A stretch of 64,000 nt of DNA from Cyclotella cryptica (GCA_013187285.1 JABMIG010000163.1:62001-126000), one strand, 5' to 3'. Shown: positions 47,523-59,824, counted from the stretch's first letter. Notes: generated from the letters alone by a model not told the origin. A program made the numbers and translations.

Positions 47523-50500
47523 GTGTCTGAAAATCCAGCCCGTAAGAACATCGAACACTCTTCAGGGCATCGTACCAGTAACACAGCCATCAGGATCCTA
47601 CTAGACAGTGGATCTGATGGTGATCTCCTGTTCCATGCAAAAGGAACGGAGAAATGCTTTCCCTACTTGACTAGGCAGGTGCCAAAGTCTTGGCACACGT
47701 CGAATGGGAGCTTCCTAACGAAAGGAAGGAGCAAAGTTAACTTAGAGTTCTTTGAGTATTCAAACAGTAAGGAGTACATAGTGACTGCCGATGTAGTAGA
47801 GTACGATAAGAAAAAGATGACAAAGCCAGCGTTCGGCCTCATTCTTGGATGTCAAACCATGAAAGAGTTCGGAATTGTTCTAGATTTTCAAACAAAAGAA
47901 ATTACCATTGATCACATCATTTTGCCAATGAGAGACATCAATAGTCTGACCCCATCAAACTTGGATAAAGCCTGGGCTGTTAACAACAGAATGGCAAATG
48001 AACTGCAAAGTACGAAGGAAGCAACACAGCGCGTAGTTAAAATACTAGATGCAAATTATACGAAGCCAGACCTCCAATCAATTGTTATCACCAATTGTAC
48101 TCACCTAAGTCTCCAAGACCAAAACTTGATGCTGGAGTTACTCACAGAATTTGAGCAACTTTTTAACGGAACACTGGGTGATTGGAACACAGAGCCTGTG
48201 TCCTTCGAACTAAAGGAGGGCGCAAAGCCATATCATGGAAAGGCATACCCAGTACCAAAATCTCACAAAGAAACAACTATCAAAGAATTGAATAGATTAT
48301 GCGATCTGGGAGTGTTAGAGTTTCAGCCCGAGTCGAAATGGGCGTCACCATCATTTATCACTGCAATACAAGATGGAACTGTACGCTTTCTCACTAATTT
48401 AAGAGATGTAAATAAACGACTAGTTCGAAAGCCGTTTCCATTACCCAAAATCAGTACAGTCCTGCAAGAGCTAGAAGGATTTACCTATGCTACAACCCTA
48501 GATTTAAATTTGGGTTATCCAGACCTCCAATCAATTGTTATCACCAATTGTACTCACCTAAGTCTCCAAGACCAAAACTTGATGCTGGAGTTACTCACAG
48601 AATTCGAGCAACTTTTTAACGGAACACTAGGTGATTGAAACACAGAGCCTGTGTCCTTCGAACTTAAGGAGGGCGCAAAGCCATATCATGGAAAGGCATA
48701 CCCAGTACCAAAATCTCACAAAGAAACAACTATCAAAGAATTGAATAGATTATGCGATCTGGGAGTGTTAGAGTTTCAGCCCGAGTCGGAATGGGCGTCA
48801 CCATCATTTATCACTGCAATACAAGATGGAACTGTACGCTTTCTCACTAATTTAAGAGACGTAAATAAACGACTAGTTCGAAAGCCGTTTCCATTACCCA
48901 AAATCAGTACAGTCCTGCAAGAGCTAGAAGGATTTACCTATGCTACAACCCTAGATTTAAATTTGGGTTATCCAGACCTCCAATCAATTGTTATCACCAA
49001 TTGTACTCACCTAAGTCTCCAAGACCAAAACTTGATGCTGGAGTTACTCACAGAATTTGAGCAACTTTTTTACGGAACACTAGGTGATTGAAACACAGAG
49101 CCTGTGTCCTTCGAACTAAAGGAGGGCGCAAAGCCATATCATGGAAAGGCATACCCAGTACCAAAATCTCACAAAGAAACAACTATCAAAGAACTGAATA
49201 GATTATGCGAACTGGGAGTGTTAGAGTTTCAGCCCGAGTCGGAATGGGCGTCACCATCATTTATCACTGCAATACAAGATGGAACTGTACGCTTTCTCAC
49301 TAATTTAAGAGATGTAAATAAACGACTAGTTCGAAAGCTGTTTCCATTACCCAAAATCAGTACAATCCTGCAAGAGCTAGAAGGATTTACCTATGCTACA
49401 ACCCTAGATTTAAATTTGGGTTATTATACCATTAGATTGGATCCTGATTCATCCAAAATATGTACCCTCATTTTCCCATGGGGCAAATATTCCTACCTCC
49501 GATTGCCTATGGGCATCGCCGGTTTGCCAGACATCTTTCAAGCAAAAATGTCAGCACTAATGGTAGCCTTAGAGTTCGTAAGAGCTTACCTTGATGATTT
49601 CTTACGCATCACAAAGGCAAACCTGAAAGACCACCTTGACAAATTGAAAATGGTGCTTACCAGGCTACGTGAGGCGGGCTTGCAAATCAACACCCAAAAG
49701 TCGTCATTCTGCACCTTTGAAACAGAATATCTAGGTTATGCCCTCACACGACATGGATTAAACCACAACAGAAAAAGGTACAGGTGATTCTTGTGATCTC
49801 ATTGCCAAAAAATGTCAAAGACCTCCGTAAGTTCCTGGGCATGGTCCAGTATTATAGAGATCTTTGGGCAAGATGCAGCAAAGTGCTTGCCCCACTCACA
49901 TCACTAGTAGGAGAGTGTGGTCACACCAAGGTCACCAGAGCCAACAAGACAAAGAAACATCCATGGTACTGGGACACGGTGCATCAAAAAGCATTCGATG
50001 ATGTTAAGACTTCAATTGCCAAGGATGTAGTCTTAGCCTATCCCAATTATTCAATGGAATTTGAGATATACACTGATGCCTCGTCTAAACAACTTGGATC
50101 AGTTATCACCCAGGGTAATAGGCCCCTTGCATTCTTCAGCAGGAAGCTGTCAGCGCGACCAAACTAGAACTACTGGCCATAGTGGAAACACTCAAGGAGT
50201 TCAAAGGCATGTTGTGGGGACAAAGATTAAAAGTCTAGACAGACCATAAAAATCTAATCCAAGACGCCCTCGGATTAACCTCTGACTGTGTCTACTGATG
50301 GAGATTGCTCCTCGAGGAATTTGGCCCCAAAATTGTTTACATGAAAGGCATACACAACACTGTTGCCAACACCATCTCTCGCTTAGACATCAGACCAATA
50401 CCAAGTGAGCACGAGAACTGGATAACGTTCACCAAATGCACGTGTTATTACACCATGCAAGAAGAGAGTGCGATAGTCACCTCTGCATACCAAGAGGAAA

Positions 50501-51845
50501 TGAATCTGGTATTTGCAAACCGCAGCGAAGAAGATGTAATCTACCCATTTACAGTATGAGAGATTGCAGAAGCACAAAAGCTTGATGCCAGCTTGAAGAC
50601 ACTGAAAGACCAGTACTTGACACAATTGGTCGAAAGTACACATCTCCTATGTAAGGACGGAAAGATGGTCATTCCAAAAGATCTTCAACACCGTGCAGTT
50701 AGTTGGTACCACCACTACCTACAGCACCCTGGACACACGAGACTCGAAGAAACCCTTCATGCTGCGATGTATTGGAAAGGTATGCGAAATACCGTCCGTA
50801 AATATGTCAAAAACTGTCATGCATGCCAAGTCAACAAGAGGCATAAGCATAAGTACAGGAAACTCCCTACAAAATTTGCCATCACAAACCCTTGGGATGT
50901 ACTATGTGTGGACCTTATTGGCCCGTATACAATCAAAGGTAAAGATGGGACAGTAATTGATTTCATGTGTCTGACTATGATTGACCTAGCTTCTAGCTGG
51001 TTTGAAATAGTTGAACTACCGGTAATCACTCAGGCGATTATTCCCCTGGATACAAAGGGGCAAAAGGGTAAAAAGACCCAAGAGAAGCCTAAGTTAGCAT
51101 ACTTTGATAAGTCATCAGCAATGATCAGCAAATTAGTGAACAAGACCTGGTTTAGGAGGTATCCACATTGTCAATATATAATTTATGACAATGGAAGTGA
51201 ATTCAAATTTCACTTCAAAGACCTATGTGACTCATATGGGATCACGAGTTAGCCTACCAGTGTCAAGAATCCACAAGTGAATGCTATTCTAGAACAAGTG
51301 CATCAGGTGATATCATCATGCTCCGAACAGCTGAAATAGACATGGCCCTTTCAGTAGAGACAAGCAATATAGACAAGTTCGTGACGAACGTCACGTGGGC
51401 CATTTGCTCAACATACCACATAGTACTAAAAGCCTCCCCAGGAGCAGCCATATTTGGTCGGGACATGTTCTTCGACATTCCCTTCCTGGCCGACTGGAAT
51501 AAAATTGGAGAATATAAGCAACACCAAACAGACCAAAACACAGAACGGGAAAGTAGCTCACGTCGTGATTGGGACTACAAAGTTGTTGATCAAGTACTTC
51601 TTAGAAAAGATGGTATACTCCGCAACTGTGAAAGTAGATATGAAAGTGATCCTTGGACTATCACATCAGTTCATACGAATGGCACCATCAGGATTCAATG
51701 CGGAACCAAATCAGAAAGACTGAATATACGAAGAGTTACACCTTTTTTAACAACCAAACTTAAAACCGTATTAAAGTGTCAGTTTCAAAATGACAAAAAC
51801 GGACTCACCCTCTTCAAACAACACTTACTCGTTACACATGTTTAA
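47523..51845 (+). pseudogene. pol region of gypsy fossil 2, broken
   Basis: Protease LLDSGSDG, RT with ATTLDLNLGYY and AYLDDFL, RNase H YTDASSKQLG, integrase HHYLQHPGHTRLEE and CHACQVNK. High similarity to fossil 1. Confidence 0.88.
48066..49424 (+). repeat. Three tandem 453-bp units inside gypsy fossil 2
   Basis: Units begin at 48066, 48519 and 48972 with CCAGACCTCCAATCAATTG. The exact spacing of 453 bp is a multiple of three. Fossil 1 has a single copy of the matching stretch. Confidence 0.93.
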
Positions 51846-51955
51846 CAAACTCTTAAGTTCATTATAGTTACTCTCATGAGAACCCATTTTTTTACCTAAA
51901 ACAATTAGGTTTTTTTAGTTCCATTTATATCTGATACTCCATTCATGGGGGCGAG

Positions 51956-52357
51956 TGACATAGGCCAAGAATCTGCCATTTTTAGTACCCTAAGGTACTA
52001 AAATTAATAGGATCATTCTCATGACTCCCCAGGAGGAAAGCCCACTGCCCCTGATCCAAAAGACATGGACTCCCCATGACTAGAGCCCACTGCCCTGCTC
52101 CCAACGGCAAGGACTCCCCAACACAGAAGTTCATTGCCCTGAATGAGAGCACACCCTTGAGAAGGGTATAAACATACCAATTTTGTGTAGTATCTACACA
52201 ATGTTCGTTTGCATTGTTTTGATTGGAATTGCATTTCCACTGCCCTTCCATCCTCACAATTGTCACAAATATAGCTCATAAAATCAAATCTTTGACACCT
52301 GTCGAAACTACCTATAATGTTTGCGTGATATTTTTTACGACAAAACGGCTCAGGTCA
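51956..52357 (+). repeat. Right LTR of gypsy fossil 2
   Basis: Starts TGACATAGGCC after GGGGGCGAG and ends GGCTCAGGTCA. Confidence 0.9.
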
Positions 52358-53195
52358 AACACAGATATCTGTGAGACTTGCCCAGTGTTACTTGTTTACT
52401 ATTGTACCCATAATCAAGCTTACATGGTAGTATGGTACATGCCACACCATAACTAGGTAGATCTATACAACAACACATGGCATAGTGATGTGGCAACAAG
52501 TTGGCCACATATTTTCTTCTTTCTTCTTATGATCCCTAATATCATATCAAATTTTATGGAAGATATGACCTTGCTTTCAATAGTACTGCATTTTGATGTA
52601 CTAAACAAAATTTCTTGCAGATTCCCATGTCACAAAGCTCCAAAAATGGCTTCTCGTGGTATGTTGTAACAATAAAACATTTAGTACCTCTCTTTATAAG
52701 TTGTTGCACTCTAGTGCATGCTGCGCGAGTGCAGCCACTAATCAGGAACAAAAGCAGTTAATCAGATGATGTGCCACTAGCTCGGACTTGCGAATTGAGA
52801 TTGCACACGCAATGGTCAGTTAACCAGGACCATTTGTCACTTCCACTGTTATGTTACTTGACAAAGGAGGACTTTTCAAGTTTGCAGGCTCCCACTGCTG
52901 CTGAAAATCTTGCAGCTGCTGCTAGTAATAATAATGTTTCAACAGTCAACAGAGGCTTGGCTGAAATGAAAAAATAGTCTGGAAGAACAGGTAAATACAT
53001 TTTTCAAAACAGAGGAAGTAGACATTGCGATCAAATAATTATCTCAACTGATGATAGTCACACAAAAATCTCTTTGGCTTCTCATTTTAAGAATTATTCC
53101 ATAGGCCCAGTGAAAAGCGATCTTCTGTGGCGATTGACGCCAAGATGATAGATGCGACTTAGGCCGATTTCTTTTCAAATTCTTGAGAAAAATAT
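52358..53195. other. Intergenic DNA, nothing recognised
   Basis: AT-rich; no protein-like frame and no terminal repeats seen. Confidence 0.35.
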
Positions 53196-53503
53196 GGCAG
53201 GCTTCGGCAGGCTTTGGCAGGCTTTGGCAGCCCTGCCGAAGTCTGCCAAAGTATCGGAAGTTAGTCTGATGACGTCAGTTTCATTCGCAATTACGAAGGA
53301 ATTAGTTCACATATTTTCATTCGTATTGTGACCGGGTTGTACTGGGGCCTCATAAAAATAATGGCATATTTGTGTACTATTCCTACGCATACTAGTGCAA
53401 ATCTGATCGTAAAAGTATACTCCGTGGATCTAGATTTTTGGCAGGCTTTGGCAGGGTTTGGCAGGCTTTGGCAGCCCTGCCAAAGCCTGCCAAACCCTGC
53501 CAG
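53196..53503. repeat. Paired hairpins of GGCAGGCTTT units (foldback-like)
   Basis: A first hairpin at 53212-53251 has 19-bp arms with two mismatches. A second at 53451-53502 has two perfect 25-bp arms around a 2-bp loop. Both are built from GGCAGG(C/G)TTT units and lie ~200 bp apart, like the structured ends of a foldback element. The outer arms begin at 53196 and 53441. Confidence 0.75.
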
Positions 53504-53796
53504 TTTTCAGCGAGAAATATTTGGAGTAATAAATTGCGGCCATTCTTGCGATTATTCCGCACGATGGAAGACTAGCAACAAAAGCACATTAGCGATGATG
53601 TAAGAAAGCATCAATGGGTACCTTTCTCAACAACTCAACTTCGTGAGATTTTGAAGTGATTTAATCTTGGATACCACAGAGCAATTAAAAAAAGACCTCC
53701 TTTGTTTCACAAAATATATTATTTTTGCCGGTTCTTCCTGATGCGGTTGTGAATTCTTAATTCGTACGAGGCAATATAATTTAAAATTAGTCTCAG

Positions 53797-54386
53797 CAAG
53801 ACAGGCAACTTTGCCACGTGGAAGTTTTTGGCGAGCCAAACTGACGACAAGTGACGACTTTGGCATTTTTTTTCTCATCTGACGACTTTCACGACCATCT
53901 GACGACCCTGACGACTGCATGCGACGACATTTTGACGACCTGATGACTTTTGGTGAAGACTTTTTGACGACCCTGACGACTTTTAGTGACGACCTTTTGA
54001 CGACCCATGTTACGACTCAACGATTACCTCTTGACGACCCTTCTGACCACTCTGACGACCCACTTGACGACTTCACGACCTTCCACCAATAGGTACAGTG
54101 AGAGCAAGTCCCGAACAGTACGACTCCGTGACAACCATGACGACTAACGACCGTAACTGACAACCCAAGAGATCTTCTGTGACGACCAATGCGACTCCAT
54201 CTGACGACCCTTGACGACTAGACGTAAGTGACGACCTAAAAACGACCCTGACGACCCATGACGACTTCAGTGACAACCTCAGACGACCCAACTGACGACC
54301 AGTTGACGACCTGAAAAATCTCTTGACGACAACTGACGACTCCATCTGGCGATACTTATCGCCAAAGTCGAAAATTGCCTGTCTTG
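53797..54386. mobile_element. TIR element packed with TGACGAC repeats, in the gene B promoter
   Basis: 590 bp starting CAAGACAGGCAACTTT, with the inverse (TTGCCTGTCTTG) at its end. CAG at 53794-53796 recurs at 54387-54389. The empty site TCTCAGTGTTG is intact at 26479-26489 and 18496-18506 in the gene A promoter copies. The interior has about 25 GACGAC motifs spaced irregularly (7-20 bp). A 3-bp duplication is the size used by PIF/Harbinger and CACTA elements; superfamily unassigned. Confidence 0.9.
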
Positions 54387-54389
54387 CAG

Positions 54390-54663
54390 TGTTGTGGGGG
54401 GGCTGTTGCAAAATCTATGAAAATGACTGGCCGGCACAAACTACGATAGGTAAATGTACAATACCATATTGTACCATACCATACCTTCCATACCATACCA
54501 TACCATACCATCCGCCGTATTTTATAGCACAACATGATAGAACATGATGCATGTCAAACATACTTCTCAACAAACCCTGTCAGAACCCTGCCACAATCAA
54601 CTCCTCATCACCGTTATGATCTTGATATCAATATTATTATCTCCATCGAAACAACAAAGAAGA
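54390..54663 (+). promoter_or_regulatory. Gene B promoter and leader
   Basis: Matches the gene A promoter. A longer CCATA repeat (54462-54512) precedes the TATA-like TATTTTATA at 54518-54526. The ATG at 54544 lies too close to the TATA to be a likely start; the one at 54664 begins the signal peptide. Confidence 0.45.
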
Positions 54664-57600
54664 ATGAGCCACTCAATGGGCCCACTACCACTGGCCGCGA
54701 TCGCCCTCCTTCTACCAACCGTAGCATTCTCGGCCAAAACCACGACAAGTACGTCAAGCACATCAAGCACAACTAGCGCGACGACCAGCGCAAGCAATCC
54801 CTGTCCCGCCTCCTACACAGGACGCGTTCCCACTGCCGGATGCAAAGGCTACGCGGACTGTGTTAATGGCAAGCAAAGCGCCACGTGGTCCTGCACGGCG
54901 GGAACGTTATACGATGCCAGCTCGGGAATATGCAATTGGCCCGATAGCGTGAAATGCGACGGTTCCGCTCCAGTATTCGATGACGATGATGACTACGTTG
55001 ATGACGACGGCAAGCAAAACGATCAAACTGTGGAAGGCGACGAAATGTTTTCCAATTTCTGCCCCGCTGAATATACAGGAAAGGCGCCCACCACCGACTG
55101 TCTTGGCTACGTGGTCTGCACGGCTGGCAAAGAGGGGCTGAGCACCAAGTGTCCCACTGGGTCGGTCTTCAATTCCATGACGCTGCGATGTGAATACGGC
55201 TTTGAAGATTGTCAGCTTCTCGTTAGTCAAGAGAAAATGAACAATTTGGCCGACTACGCACAGTATTGCCCAGATGATTATACGGGAAAGGCACCTACGG
55301 AAAATTGCGAGGGGTACGTCAAGTGTGTCAAAGGAAAAGTGGATACTGCACTAAAATGCCCCACCGGGACCAAATTTGACGTTATGAAGTTGGCATGCAC
55401 CTATGCTGATGTGGCTTGTGGGAAGACTGATGTTCCCGACAACAAAGATGAAATGGATGTATCAGTATACTGTCCCGACGAGTACACCGGAAGGGCGCCG
55501 ACAGCAAACTGTCTCGGTTATGTTGATTGCAAAAATGGTAAAGTCACGAGTGAAAAGACTTGTCCCTCAGGTACTTTGTTTGATGTTATGATTCTAGCGT
55601 GCACGTATTCGGATGTTAACTGCGAAGCGACAGTTCCAGCCTCATTCCCTCCGACACCGAGTCCCGAGAAGAAAACGAAACCCGAACGCGTCGTTGTGGA
55701 CGAAGATTGCCCTGAGGGATATACCGGCAACAAAGCCATCAACGCATGCAAGTCCTACATTTATTGTCAACTAGGCAAGCGCATTAGCAAATTCGATTGC
55801 ACTGCTGGTACCGTCTTTGACCCTCTCTTAGGATATTGCAACTGGCCCCAGAATGTTGATACCTCTGTCCCGGAATGTTCGACCTCTTCTCCATCTTACA
55901 CGCCCACATTGAGCCCCATTTATCCCACGGTTTCACCTAGCTACAGTCCCACCCCATTAGATTTGGAGGGTGAACTGTTCTACCCTGACTATAAGAATGG
56001 CGTATGCAAGAATGATGGGAAGCATCCTCCATCCTTGTCTAAAATATATTTGCGTTCGTCCGCACAGGGATGCTGCGCTTCGTTTTTCAACGACACCTTC
56101 AATTGGTGCATGCAAGCTTTCATTTCCGAGGCGCCGAGCATGGCGCCCAGCGGAGAAAAGATTTGGTATCCCGATTATGACTATAACTTGTGTCGAAGTG
56201 ATGATAAGTTTGGCGACTATGAGGTCAACTTCTTTGCCTCTTATGAGAAATGCTGCGAATTCGACTTTCTGGATGAGATGGAATGTTTGATCAAGAAGCC
56301 TAGTGCGATGGGATTGATTTATTATCCTCATTAGTGAGTACTCGTTTCAAATGAATTTGATGCACACTTTCGTGTTTTGTTCTATACTTTCAGATCACCT
56401 CAACATTTTCTGGAATAACGTGTGACAGCCCATCTGGTACGTGCAGGAATGACGGGCGACAATCACCAGAAGAGGTCTACCTTTATACAAGTAGAGAGGA
56501 TTGCTGCCACAACGATCAAGTTGAGTATGATAGTTGTATGGGCAAGAAGACAGATGACATGGATCAGCAGTCCTCTCCCGTCGGCGGCGATTATTACCCA
56601 GATTAGTAGGTCATGTGCACATCAACAGTTTAGCCTGCGAAACTCCGATTTGATAACGTTCTTTTTCGTGATGCTTTCTATCAGTACTCATTTCACATGC
56701 CGCAACGATGGCCAAGCCCCTGAATTCGAAATAAACTTTTTTCCCACCTACGATTCATGCTGCCAGTTTAGTTGGATGGACACCGAAAAATGCCGCGCAA
56801 ACAATCCTTTTCTTGTAACTGAAAAGTGGTATCCTGTCGTAGGTAGCGAATATTGCCGAAATGACGGAAACCCTCCAATAAGTATCGCTCTTTCGGATAC
56901 TTCTATAGAGTGCTGCAAGAGATTCTTTCCGTCTTCCTTAAATAATTGCCAGTACATATCAGACAAAAGATGGTATCCCGATTTCAATTCTGGTCATTGC
57001 AAAAATGACGGAAATCAGCCTCAAGGTGTTCTCATGTCTGAAACATATCAGCTTTGTTGTGACCGTTTCATGTCTGCAAAAAAAGTACAATGCTATTTGA
57101 AATCGAATGCTTTCGCAAAAGCCGCAACGATCAAGCCCACATCCAACCCTACAGAAGTGCCTACAAACAATCCACATCAGTCGACAAATGTTATTGATGC
57201 CTGTCAATCGTATACGAAGAAGGCACAATGCAAGAAACGCGATTCTTGTGAATGGAATGATGCAAGCAGTGTATGCAGTTCGTCCGTTGTCTCAGTGGAA
57301 ACCAGGGCACCAACTTATGACAAACCCACAAACAAACCTACTCGACGGCCTACCAAAAATCCAACTCACTACCCAACGTACTCCCCTTCTGCGGGACCCA
57401 ACTGTGAGCGACTGATGAGTAAACGACAATGCAAACAAAATTTCATGTGTCACTGGAACGACGCAACAAGTGTTTGCAGTTTTTTCTTTTCCCCAGTCGA
57501 AACTAAGCCCCCAACTATGAATCGTCCTACATTTAAGCCGACTGTACGCCCCTCCCAAAAACCAACAAAGAGCCCAACAAACTCATCTACTCAAAAACCT

Positions 57601-58275
57601 ACCAATCAATCAATCAATACCAACGAGTCGATTTGCCGTTCACTCAACAAGAAGGGCTGTAAAAATGATGACACGTGTCGCTGGAATGACGTTACTAAAG
57701 CTTGCACCAATGCATCAGCATCTGACAAATCAAGCACCCCGACATCGAACCCCACACTGTCCCGCGGAGAAGGCGTTGAGATGTGGTATCCCATCATAGC
57801 TCAGTCCAGATGTGTTAAGCTTCCCTCCAACACACCTGACAAGGATCCCTATGCAACCTACGAAGAATGCTGCAGCAACCCTTGGATTGACAGCAAAGAG
57901 AACTGTGTCGAAGATGCAAAGGCGCAACAAGGAGCAGGCTCTCAGGCAAATAGTGATAACCCTTACTACGCAGATTATTTCCGCGGAAGTTGCCACAATG
58001 ATGGAAATCATCCTGAATCAGAAACAGATCTTTACGATGATCTTGAAGCATGTTGTCATAATCCATGGCTAGACTACACAAGATGCATGCAGATTGCATC
58101 TGCTGAGTCATCTTCTGGCAGCAACTTGAACCCATACTACCCAGATTACTTTTTCAATGTTTGTAGAAATGATGGAAAGCAACCGGAGACAGAAACGTAT
58201 TTGTTTGACAATGTAGAAAACTGTTGTGGGCTGGAGTACATGGAGTATGATGGATGCATTTACTTGTCAAATTAA
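54664..58275 (+). CDS. Secreted chitin-binding multidomain protein, copy B (3 exons)
   Basis: Exons 54664-56333, 56429-56605 and 56685-58275, predicted 1145 residues. Signal peptide MSHSMGPLPLAAIALLLPTV, Thr/Ser linker, five CBM14-like modules and an acidic linker, then six W/YYPDY modules as in copy A. After the FAKAAT sequence it departs from copy A: three Cys/Trp modules (QCKKRDSCEWNDA, QCKQNFMCHWNDA, GCKNDDTCRWNDV) with PTRRPTKNPT-type linkers, then three more WYP/YYPDY modules and a normal end (CIYLSN). It lacks the QQSQQ insertion before the fourth CBM14 and has one extra residue after it. Likely extracellular and chitin- or wall-associated by family. The in-frame signal extends upstream to 54544. 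Confidence 0.87.
56334..56428 (+). other. Gene B intron 1
   Basis: 95 bp, GTGAGT to GACAG, same position and phase as in copy A, nearly identical sequence. Confidence 0.8.
56606..56684 (+). other. Gene B intron 2
   Basis: 79 bp, GTAGGT to CTATCAG. Restores the YYPDYTHFTCRNDG module. Confidence 0.85.
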
Positions 58276-58978
58276 CTTCCGCATTAGCTATCGAAATACT
58301 TTGTTTCGTATCTCAATCTACCCAAACTCATACGACGAAGGCACCTTCATTGCCTCCCCACAATTGGCATGGTACCTCCTCGCTCACGTCACTTCATACT
58401 CTCTGGTCATTTCAAAACATTGAACAAATGTCCATCATGTTGAACATAGTTGCTTCCACGGGAACATCTCCACATGTTCTACAGTGCTTGTTATGCCACC
58501 AGGTGATTTAAAAGAATACTTCCTCTTGAGTATACTTATACCTGATACTAACCTTGCCAAATTCACCGACATTGAATTCAACCCAAATACATCTGGTCCT
58601 CAGATCTCTCAGCTGCTCAGGGGCTTGCCTTCACCCTCTGCAGCCCAACATTGAAACATAGTCACCATATGTGTCATGTAACCAAATCAATGTGGAAAAT
58701 GATGGCAGCTATGATTTCAGTCACAACGCCTTCAAAGACAGTGATCCCAACCTAGTTGGATTCACCCTCACGCTACTGGTGTGCTGATGGAAACCTAAGA
58801 CCCCCACATTATGAATCTCAAAACGATCTGTTGTCCCCAACCTTCTGCCAGCAATGTAATGAAACCCCCAACATCCCCTTCTTCCATGCCATCTGGTGCC
58901 AGTGCTTAAAATAGGGGCTTCAATGAACTAAAAGGTTCATTGTAAATAAAATTCGATTAGAGATTCAGCATAATCAAT
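58276..58978. other. Gene B 3' flank, nothing recognised
   Basis: No gene or terminal repeat seen. Confidence 0.4.
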
Positions 58979-59150
58979 TTTTCATTCATTCATTTCATTC
59001 ATTATTTCATTCATTATTTCATTCATTATTTCATTCATTATTTCATTCATTTCATTCATTATTTCATTCATTTCATTCATTTCATTCATTATTTCATTCA
59101 TTATTTCATTCATTATTTCATTCATTTCATTCATTTCATTCATTTCATTG
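58979..59150. repeat. TTCATTCATTA / TTCATTCA microsatellite
   Basis: Interleaved TTCATTCATTATTTC and TTCATTCATTTC units, ~170 bp. Confidence 0.95.
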
Positions 59151-59470
59151 GCGTTGAGGGAATTCAAGTGTTGTGTGAAAGTAGCACAATTTTTTACTAG
59201 ACACTAAAATTACTGTGATAGCGCTTACACAGTTTTAGAGGTACTATACTTAATTTCTCTACAAACATTCAAGTTCTCAACAAATCATACCACTACCCAC
59301 GGAATAAAATCATCAACATCCACCAACTGTGACACAGCAGTGGTGAGCCAGCTTTCACCTTGTTCACTATGGTATTAGTATTTAGCAGTGGTGCTTTGCT
59401 TGGCAGCACCATTTTTAGTCACATGGTGTTGTCAGTTGTGTTGGTGTGACTGAATTGGTGCGTCAGCGAA

Positions 59471-59815
59471 AGACTCCGTTATTTTCACATCATGTGGTTA
59501 TTTTCACATTTTGAAAATAACGTTAACTGTAGAAAATAACGTAGTCGTGAGAATATAACGTAATATTTTATGTTATTTTCTCACGACTACGTTATTTTCT
59601 CACGACTACGCTATTTTCACAACACCATAGTAAATAAGATGGTAAAATATTGTTATTTTCTCACGACTAGGTTATTTTCTCACGACTACGTTATTTTCAA
59701 ATTGTGAAAATGCGCGAGCTTGTGAAAATACTGCGAGCTTGTGAAAATAACAGCCTAGATGACGTTATTTTCACAAGCTAGCGTTATTTTCACAAGAAAG
59801 AGTCATTCACGAAGG
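59471..59815. repeat. Palindromic GTTATTTTCTCACGACTAC cluster
   Basis: GTTATTTTC recurs about ten times in both orientations, several joined to CTCACGACTAC or its inverse GTAGTCGTGAG. It forms a dense set of nested inverted repeats with a GACTC-type motif near each edge. Likely a foldback-type MITE. Confidence 0.65.
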
Positions 59816-59824
59816 TAACACGTG

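Larger units (their letters stand above)
44730..52357 (+). mobile_element. Ty3/gypsy LTR retrotransposon fossil 2, broken
   Basis: Same family as fossil 1 but a different subfamily by LTR. Left LTR about 44730-45120, incomplete at its outer edge; right LTR 51956-52357. The LTRs differ by ~6-7% by eye, so it is older than fossil 1. Parts in order: gag 45.5-47.0 kb, protease about 47.55 kb, RT 48.2-49.8 kb, RNase H 49.8-50.25 kb, integrase 50.6-51.85 kb. An antisense solo LTR sits at 47168-47521, and a 453-bp unit of the RT region is present three times. Broken, with perhaps eight interruptions. Confidence 0.92.

Noticed and set aside
53830-54345. TGACGAC array as a CRISPR-like array
   Set aside because: Spacing is irregular, units are too short, there are no unique spacers of constant length, and it lies inside a TIR element of a eukaryote.
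58982-59167. Minus-strand MNE/IMNEI repeat frame
   Set aside because: Translation of the TTCATTCATTA microsatellite.
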